DNA of 64,000 nt from Tepidicaulis sp002389665 (GTDB lineage: Bacteria; Pseudomonadota; Alphaproteobacteria; Parvibaculales; Parvibaculaceae): positions 3,038,001 through 3,102,000 of the forward strand of contig NZ_OZ244942.1 of NCBI RefSeq assembly GCF_965222285.1, written 5' to 3'. This document shows positions 58,150 through 64,000 of the stretch, in pieces. The stretch's first letter is position 1. The number at the start of each line of letters is the position of its first letter. Under the pieces are notes generated by a model. That model had not been told where the DNA came from. It worked only from the letters and a program-made list of their open reading frames with translations, and did no database searches. The position numbers and the translations under genes are program-made.

Positions 58150-59739
58150 TTAATAGCCGACCGCCGCGCCGTCCTTGCGCGGGTCGGAGCCGCCCATCAT
58201 CGTGCCGCGCGCATGATCGATGAAAATCGCCTGCCCGCCGCCATGGGGCAGGAAAGCCTCGGACAGCTTGTGGCCGCGCGCCTCGAGCCCTTTACGGGTT
58301 TCCGCCGAAAGCCCCTTTTCGATATCGAGCGCCTCTGCACCGGGGAAAGCGCGCGGGCTGTCCAGCGCTTCCTGCACGTCCATGCCGTAATCGAGCATGT
58401 TCGTGACGACATGGGCATGACCCACGGCCTGATAGGCCCCGCCCATCACGCCGAACGGCATCACCGTCTTACCCTTCTCGCTCATCATCGCCGGAATGAT
58501 CGTGTGCAAGGGCCGCTTGCCGCCGGCAACGCAGTTCAAATGCCCCTCTTCCATGACAAAGCCCGATCCCCGGTTCTGGAACATGACGCCGGAACCCGGC
58601 GCGAGAATGCCCGAGCCGAAACCGAAGAACAGCGAATTGATAAAGGAGACCGCATTAAGGTCCTTATCGACCACGGTCAGATAGATCGTCTCGCGGTTCA
58701 GTGGATCGCGCAGCGTGCTGAGATCGGAAATGCGGCTCTTCGCATCAATCCGCGCGGCAAGCTCACCCGCAAGCCCATCCGACAGGAGCCGGTCCACCGG
58801 CACTTCGCCGAAATCGGGATCGGCGACATATTTATCGCGCATATCATAGGCAAGGCGCGCCGCTTCCATTTCATAATGGAAGCGCTCGGCCCCATGCGGA
58901 TCGAGCCTGCCCATATCGAGCCGTGAGAAAATATTCAGCATCAACAGCGCGGTGATGCCCTGCCCGTTCGGCGGGATCTCATGGATCTCGCGGCCCCGGT
59001 ACGACGTTTTGATGGGCGTGACATATTCGGGCGCGTTTTCCGCGAAATCTTCCAACTCGTGAAATCCGCCGAGCGCCTGCAGCTTGGCGACCATGTCTTC
59101 GGCAACCGGCCCCTTGTAAAACCCGTCCCGGCCTTCTCTCGCGATCCGGCGCAGCGTTTCGGCGAGCACCGGCAGACGGAACTTATCGCCTGCCTGCGGG
59201 CCCTTGCCGTCTATCAGCAGCTGGCGCGGCGCATCTGCATCATGAGCCAAATGCCCTTCCAGGAACTGCCATTCCATGGCAATGCGCGGGGCAACAGCAA
59301 AACCTTCTTCGGCATAGGCAATGGCCGGCTCCAAAAGGCGGCCAAGCTCCATCGTGCCATGATCTTCCACAAGCCGCGCCCAGGCATCCACTGCCCCTGG
59401 AATGGTGACGGAGTGAACGCTGTTAAGCGAAAGCTGCTCGACACCCTTGGCGCGCAGCTTTTCAAAAGAAAGGGATTTCGGCGCGCGGCCCGAGCCGTTC
59501 AGCCCGATAATCTCCCCGCCGCCTTTTTTGGAAAGAAGCGCGAAACAGTCCCCGCCGATCCCGGTATTGTAAGGCTCGATCACGCAGAGCACGGCGGAGG
59601 CGGCAATCGCCGCATCGACCGCATTGCCCCCTTGGCGCAAGATCGCAATCGCCGCTTCCGCCGCCAAAGGCTGCGAGGTGGCGCAGAGACCGTTCACGGC
59701 ATAGACCGGCGAGCGGCCCGGGAAATGCAGATCGCGCAT
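58150..59739 (-). CDS. ggt: Gamma-glutamyltransferase
   Basis: 529-residue self-cleaving N-terminal-nucleophile hydrolase acting on glutathione or gamma-glutamyl compounds. Cleavage-site Thr351 stands in LNRETIYLTVVDKDLNAVSF, matching the Thr391 position of E. coli GGT. GGNAVDAAIAASAVLCVIEP, IGGDCFALL and the C-terminal MPFGVMGGAYQAVGHAHVVT are family blocks. No signal peptide at the N-terminus, so unlike the E. coli enzyme it is probably cytoplasmic, or a related acylase. AAGGAG precedes ATG. Confidence 0.88.
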   Translation of the reverse strand: MRDLHFPGRSPVYAVNGLCATSQPLAAEAAIAILRQGGNAVDAAIAASAVLCVIEPYNTGIGGDCFALLSKKGGGEIIGLNGSGRAPKSLSFEKLRAKGVEQLSLNSVHSVTIPGAVDAWARLVEDHGTMELGRLLEPAIAYAEEGFAVAPRIAMEWQFLEGHLAHDADAPRQLLIDGKGPQAGDKFRLPVLAETLRRIAREGRDGFYKGPVAEDMVAKLQALGGFHELEDFAENAPEYVTPIKTSYRGREIHEIPPNGQGITALLMLNIFSRLDMGRLDPHGAERFHYEMEAARLAYDMRDKYVADPDFGEVPVDRLLSDGLAGELAARIDAKSRISDLSTLRDPLNRETIYLTVVDKDLNAVSFINSLFFGFGSGILAPGSGVMFQNRGSGFVMEEGHLNCVAGGKRPLHTIIPAMMSEKGKTVMPFGVMGGAYQAVGHAHVVTNMLDYGMDVQEALDSPRAFPGAEALDIEKGLSAETRKGLEARGHKLSEAFLPHGGGQAIFIDHARGTMMGGSDPRKDGAAVGY

Positions 59740-59742
59740 GAC

Positions 59743-60102
59743 TTACTCCTTGCGGGACAGATCGAGAATAAGGGCTTTCAAATCGACGATGGCGCGTTCG
59801 ATACGCGTCATGCGCCCGCCAAGCTCCTCGAGCTTTTCCATTACCGCGCCCATATCGCCTTCTTCGGGCGCTTCTTGCGGAAGCGGCGTCGACACGCCCG
59901 CCCTGTCGGCGATCTCGGCGGCAGGCACGGCAAAGAACTTGGCAAGCTGAGCCACTTCCTGCGGCATCAGCTCGCGCTGATCTTTCCAGATTTCGGCTAC
60001 CTGAGAAGGGGTCAGGTCAAGCGCGGCGGCCACGTCCATCTGGTTTTTGCCAAGCGCGCGCAAGCGCGTGTTGAACCAGTCCTGATCGAAGAAAAGCGCC
60101 AC
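59743..60102 (-). CDS. XRE-type HTH protein with coiled coil
   Basis: 119 residues. Helix-turn-helix at about 14-60 (RLRALGKNQMDVAAALDLTP, SQVAEIWKDQRELMPQEVAQ,LAKFFAV), then a linker and a leucine-zipper-like coiled coil (GAVMEKLEELGGRMTRIERA). Start is a GTG at 60102. Located 3 bp upstream of ggt on the same strand. Target unknown; likely a small DNA-binding dimer. Confidence 0.78.
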   Translation of the reverse strand: MALFFDQDWFNTRLRALGKNQMDVAAALDLTPSQVAEIWKDQRELMPQEVAQLAKFFAVPAAEIADRAGVSTPLPQEAPEEGDMGAVMEKLEELGGRMTRIERAIVDLKALILDLSRKE

Positions 60103-60126
60103 CCTTGCACCCTGTCTTATGCCGCC

Positions 60127-60945
<819 letters not shown>

Positions 60946-60979
60946 CTCTCCTCCCCTGATCTTCGCGCCCGCGCCGAGC

Positions 60980-61780
60980 TTAGTTGCCTGCCAGCGCATC
61001 CGCGCTTGCATCGCCGAGCTTCGAGCCGCCATCGCAATCGATGATCGTGCCGGTGATGTAAGCGCCATTGTCCGAGGAAAGGAAAAGCGCCGTCTCCGCG
61101 ATATCCGTCTTCGTGCCGTAATCGCGCAGCGCGAGACGCGATTTCACCGCCTCTTCCATTTCAGGCGTCGGTGCAAGACGCGCCATGCCTTCGGTATCGG
61201 CAATGGGGCCGGGCGAGATCGCATTGACGCGCACGCCGGCCGGGCCCCATTCCATGGCAAGGCATTTGGTGAGCATGTTGATGCCCGCTTTCGCCGCGCA
61301 GACATGCGACTGGAACATCATCGCGTTCACCGCCTGAGGCGCGGTGATGGAAATGAGCGAGGCGCCTGGCCGGTTCAAATGCTCGAAGGAGGCGCGCAAT
61401 ACATTGAACGTGCCGATGAGATCGATATCGACGACGGTTTTGAAACCGTTGGAGGACATGCCGAGCGCGGGCGCCACGAAATTACCCGCCGCCCCGGACA
61501 CAACGATATCGATCTTGCCGAACTGTTTGACCGTTTCCTCATAGGCTTTGGCAACGCTGTCGAAATCGCGCACATCCGCTGCCATGCCGATCGCCTCATG
61601 CCCCTTGTCGGTCATGGTCTTGGCGGCGGCGACAATTTTCTCGTGACTGCGCGAGATAACGGCGACTTTCGCCCCATGCTCGGCGAAATGCTGCGCAATG
61701 CCGAGATTGATGCCGCTTGAGGCGCCCGCGATGAAGGCGACTTTGCCTTCAAGCGCCTTTTCCTTGATGATGCTGGCCAT
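60980..61780 (-). CDS. SDR-family, 2,4-dienoyl-CoA-reductase-like oxidoreductase
   Basis: 266 residues. Cofactor motif AFIAGASSGINLGIAQHFAE; NAG-type block DIVVSGAAGNFVAPALGMSS; SITAPQ. The expected YxxxK reads SHVCAAKAG, so the Tyr is Val while Lys stays. The same absence is normal in 2,4-dienoyl-CoA reductases of the peroxisomal/bacterial type, whose LAMEWGPAGVRVNAISPGPI block is also present. Start at 61780 with GGAGAG upstream. Probably works with the enoyl-CoA hydratase behind it on unsaturated fatty acids. Confidence 0.85.
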   Translation of the reverse strand: MASIIKEKALEGKVAFIAGASSGINLGIAQHFAEHGAKVAVISRSHEKIVAAAKTMTDKGHEAIGMAADVRDFDSVAKAYEETVKQFGKIDIVVSGAAGNFVAPALGMSSNGFKTVVDIDLIGTFNVLRASFEHLNRPGASLISITAPQAVNAMMFQSHVCAAKAGINMLTKCLAMEWGPAGVRVNAISPGPIADTEGMARLAPTPEMEEAVKSRLALRDYGTKTDIAETALFLSSDNGAYITGTIIDCDGGSKLGDASADALAGN

Positions 61781-61994
61781 GTGTCTCTCCCCGTTTTGAG
61801 CTGCTGTTTTTTGAAATCTATAGGCACTAAACCGGGCAAGAAGCGCTCTTGCAAGCCGCCATGATGTTCCCGGCCCGCTTGACGCAAGGGGGCGCAGGGG
61901 AATGCCCGGTTCGTAGCCAGGTTCCCAGTTGGGTTCATCGCGGCTTTCGGCCATACTCTCCCCGCCAACAGTTCCACATCCAAGGCCGGCTTCC

Positions 61995-63086
61995 ATGAAG
62001 AGTCTCAAATCAGCCATCGTGCTTCTCGCGCTTCTTATTCTTCTGGCCGGCATCGCCTATTGGTGGGCGGGCAAAGATTTAAAAGAGCTGAGCGGGGCCG
62101 AACGCGCACAGCTGAAGGCGGACGGGCTTGCCCATGATTTTGCGCCCTTGAGCGAGGGCACCGTGCATTACCGCCTGGAAGGGCCGGAAGGCGCGCCTAC
62201 CATCCTCCTCGTGCATGGCTTTTCCGTGCCCTCTTTCGTCTGGGATGCGCATTTTGCACCGCTGACCGAGGCGGGTTACCGGGTCCTTGCCTTCGACAAT
62301 TACGGGCGCGGCTTTTCCGACCGCCCGGACGGGCCCTATGACGCCGCGCGCACGGACCGCCTCATCACCGATCTTCTCGCGCATCTGAACATCGCAGGCA
62401 AAATCCATCTCGCCGGCTATTCCATGGGCGGAGCGGCCGCCGGGCTTTTCACCGCCCGTCACCCGGAGCGTGTGCGCAGCCTCACCCTCATCGCGCCTGC
62501 AGGGGTGGAAGCCGTCGAACCTTCCGGCGCAGTGAACCTTCTGCGCGCGCCGCTCGTCGGCGATTGGATCGGCCGCGTTTTCGGCAAGGAAATTTTCTAT
62601 AATAGGCTCGCGGAAGAAGAGAAAATCCGCGAAGGCGGCGAGGCCTTCACCGCCCGCTTTGCCAAACAGATGGAATATCGCGGCTACACGAATGCGCTGA
62701 TTTCCACCATGCGCCATTACCCGATGCTGGACGGCGCGCCGGGCGCTTTCCGCAGTGTGGGTGAAAGCGGCGTGCCGGTGCTCGCCATCTGGGGCGAAAA
62801 GGACGAGGTAGTGCCCTTCGCGCATTCTGCCGCGCTCACCCGCCTTGCCCCGCAGACAAAGCTGATTTCGTTCCCGCAGCTGGATCACTCCCTGACCTAT
62901 AGCGCACCGGAAAAAGTAACCCCGCTCATTCTGGAGCATATCCGCGCCCATCACGTCGCGCTCAGCCCCGGCGGCATCGGCGCCAAACCGCGCGGCCCCG
63001 CCGCACGGATGGAAGCGCGCGAATGCGACTGTCATGTGCCCGCCGCCGGTCCGCAAAGCCCGGCGCTGCCTGCCAAGGACGGATAA
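61995..63086 (+). CDS. Alpha/beta-hydrolase with N-terminal anchor
   Basis: 363 residues. N-terminal hydrophobic helix (AIVLLALLILLAGIAYWWAG). Hydrolase motifs: ILLVHGFSVPSFVWD (oxyanion), HLAGYSMGGAAAGLF (nucleophile Ser in GYSMGG), IWGEKDEVVPF (acid), QLDHSLTYS (His). Pimeloyl-ester/lipase-like. The polar tail after 320 is rich in Gly, Ala and Pro and ends in an unusual Cys-x-Cys (ARECDCHVP). Substrate unknown. Divergent from the SDR gene. Confidence 0.86.
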   Translation: MKSLKSAIVLLALLILLAGIAYWWAGKDLKELSGAERAQLKADGLAHDFAPLSEGTVHYRLEGPEGAPTILLVHGFSVPSFVWDAHFAPLTEAGYRVLAFDNYGRGFSDRPDGPYDAARTDRLITDLLAHLNIAGKIHLAGYSMGGAAAGLFTARHPERVRSLTLIAPAGVEAVEPSGAVNLLRAPLVGDWIGRVFGKEIFYNRLAEEEKIREGGEAFTARFAKQMEYRGYTNALISTMRHYPMLDGAPGAFRSVGESGVPVLAIWGEKDEVVPFAHSAALTRLAPQTKLISFPQLDHSLTYSAPEKVTPLILEHIRAHHVALSPGGIGAKPRGPAARMEARECDCHVPAAGPQSPALPAKDG

Positions 63087-63162
63087 AACCGGACCGCTTG
63101 CCGCGCGCCGCGAAGACGCCTAGAACCGGGAAACTGGAAGAAAGAGGCCTGTGCGCCCATCT

Positions 63163-64000
63163 ATGCGGGGCATAGAGGTTTCAAGGCAAAGCACCGTGAT
63201 CAAGGACATCAGCGACAAAGGCGTGATTTTTGAGGAGCTGGGCTGGGTGGACCCGCTGGCGCTTTTCGCGCCGCTTGGCCATGAGCCTTTCGCGCTTTTC
63301 CTCGACAGCGCCACCGCCGGGCCGGGCCGTGACGCCGCACTACATGGCCGCTGGAGCTTCATTGCCGCCGATCCCGTCTGCACGCTGAAAGCGGAGCCGG
63401 AAGGCAGAGCCTTGCTGGACGGGTCGCCCAGCAATGAACCCGTCTTCGATCTCATCGCCCGTCTCCTTTCCCGCCACCGGCTTGAAAAAGAAGACCTGCC
63501 GGAAGCCGCCCGCGCCATTCCCTTTACCGGCGGGCTCGCCGGGACGATCGGCTATGAAATGGCACGCGCGCTTGAAACCTTACCTGCGCTTTCAAAAGAC
63601 CCGCTGCCTGCCCTCGCCCTCGGCCTTTATGACGTGGTGCTTGCCTTCGATCATCAGACCCGAAAGCTCTTTCTCATTTCGACCGGGCTTGGCGAGGAAA
63701 AGCCGCCCGCCCGCGCCGCGCGGGCCGAAGCGCGCGCCGCCAAATGGCGCGCCCGCATCGCGCTCAATCCCGCACTTACTCCCTTGCACTGGCCGCTCAG
63801 CCCGCAGCCTGCCCATTCCGTCAGAGCGCTCAAAACACCGGATACCTATAAAGCCGATATCGCCAAGGTCATCGCCTATATCCATGCCGGTGATATTTTT
63901 CAGGCCAATCTCAGCCAGCGCTTCGAAAGCGATCTGACGCCCGACGAAACGCCCTTCCTCCTTTACCGGCGCCTGCGCGCCCATTCGCCCGCCCCCTTTG
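63163..64000 (+). CDS. pabB: Aminodeoxychorismate synthase component I, N-terminal part (cut by window edge)
   Basis: Frame open from 63163 to the last base, about 279 residues of an anthranilate/ADC synthase-type protein. Blocks: FALFLDSATAGPGRDAALHG, IPFTGGLAGTIGYEMA, and TYKADIAKVIAYIHAGDIFQ,ANLSQRFESDL, the latter the chorismate-binding family mark leading to the catalytic core, which lies beyond the edge. PabB makes aminodeoxychorismate for folate. The start is uncertain: GTG 63151, ATG 63163 or GTG 63196 (VIKDISD) all read in frame. Confidence 0.82.
   Translation, partial: MRGIEVSRQSTVIKDISDKGVIFEELGWVDPLALFAPLGHEPFALFLDSATAGPGRDAALHGRWSFIAADPVCTLKAEPEGRALLDGSPSNEPVFDLIARLLSRHRLEKEDLPEAARAIPFTGGLAGTIGYEMARALETLPALSKDPLPALALGLYDVVLAFDHQTRKLFLISTGLGEEKPPARAARAEARAAKWRARIALNPALTPLHWPLSPQPAHSVRALKTPDTYKADIAKVIAYIHAGDIFQANLSQRFESDLTPDETPFLLYRRLRAHSPAPF

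Overview
The window looks like an ordinary, gene-dense chromosomal segment of an alphaproteobacterium, probably a member of the Hyphomicrobiales/Rhodobiaceae-like group. The evidence is high G+C, the ethylmalonyl-CoA pathway genes ecm and mcd, COQ7-type ubiquinone biosynthesis, PhaR, several PAS_5 and DUF2125/DUF3426/DUF4175 (TIGR02302) genes typical of this class, and the gene order argH-lptM-lysA-DUF4175-hpt-DUF3426-ftsE-ftsX. Genus cannot be fixed from the sequence alone. About 75 protein genes, one tRNA-Leu(CAA), four rho-independent terminators and several candidate operators are annotated. I see no CRISPR array, insertion sequence, prophage or rRNA.

Layout. 1-7.4 kb: start of an acyl-CoA ligase (cut by the window edge), TusA-like and ArsC-like thiol proteins, a TetR regulator, tRNA-Leu, DedA/YqaA membrane protein, dsbB-coq7, a PAS_5 protein, an HNH endonuclease, gluQ and an AEC transporter. 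7.5-9.7 kb: an unrecognised three-gene operon (coiled-coil protein, membrane protein, secreted vWA protein). 10-12.6 kb: exported metallo-beta-lactamase-fold hydrolase and a lone, low-G+C gene for a PD-(D/E)XK nuclease-like protein, the most foreign-looking gene here. 12.6-19 kb: ecm and mcd of the ethylmalonyl-CoA pathway with an EEP-family protein between them. 19-25.8 kb: hydrolases, PagL-like lipid A deacylase, a DUF2975/XRE/lipoprotein operon, a TetR regulator with a 22-bp perfect palindrome next to a haloalkane dehalogenase, cytochrome b561 and a DUF1835 protein. 26-31 kb: cobalamin adenosyltransferase, etfBA, hbd and two PAS_5 proteins.

31-42 kb: tlpA, then argH-lptM-lysA-DUF4175, hpt-DUF3426 and ftsEX-ydcF-plsC (lysine and arginine synthesis, envelope and division); a CtrA-type full site lies upstream of ftsE. 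42-50.7 kb: class II ribonucleotide reductase, VOC protein, YcaQ-like DNA repair protein, ChaC, DUF2125, and the aromatic/histidine cluster chorismate mutase-hisC-tyrC. 51-57.7 kb: metXW, a PII protein, a methyltransferase, gloB, a cupin, polysaccharide deacetylase, a DUF882 protein and phaR. 57.8-64 kb: small basic protein, gamma-glutamyltransferase, an HTH protein, enoyl-CoA hydratase, a dienoyl-CoA-reductase-like SDR, a lipase-like hydrolase and the start of pabB (cut by the window edge).

Taken together the genes describe an aerobic heterotroph that moves fatty-acyl, C4 and C2 carbon through CoA thioesters: acyl-CoA ligase, enoyl-CoA hydratase, Hbd, EtfAB as electron acceptor for acyl-CoA dehydrogenases including Mcd, and PhaR controlling polyhydroxyalkanoate storage. 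It depends on adenosylcobalamin, since Ecm and NrdJ use it and a PduO-type adenosyltransferase is present. All functional calls come from reading translated sequence and motifs by eye; no database search was run.
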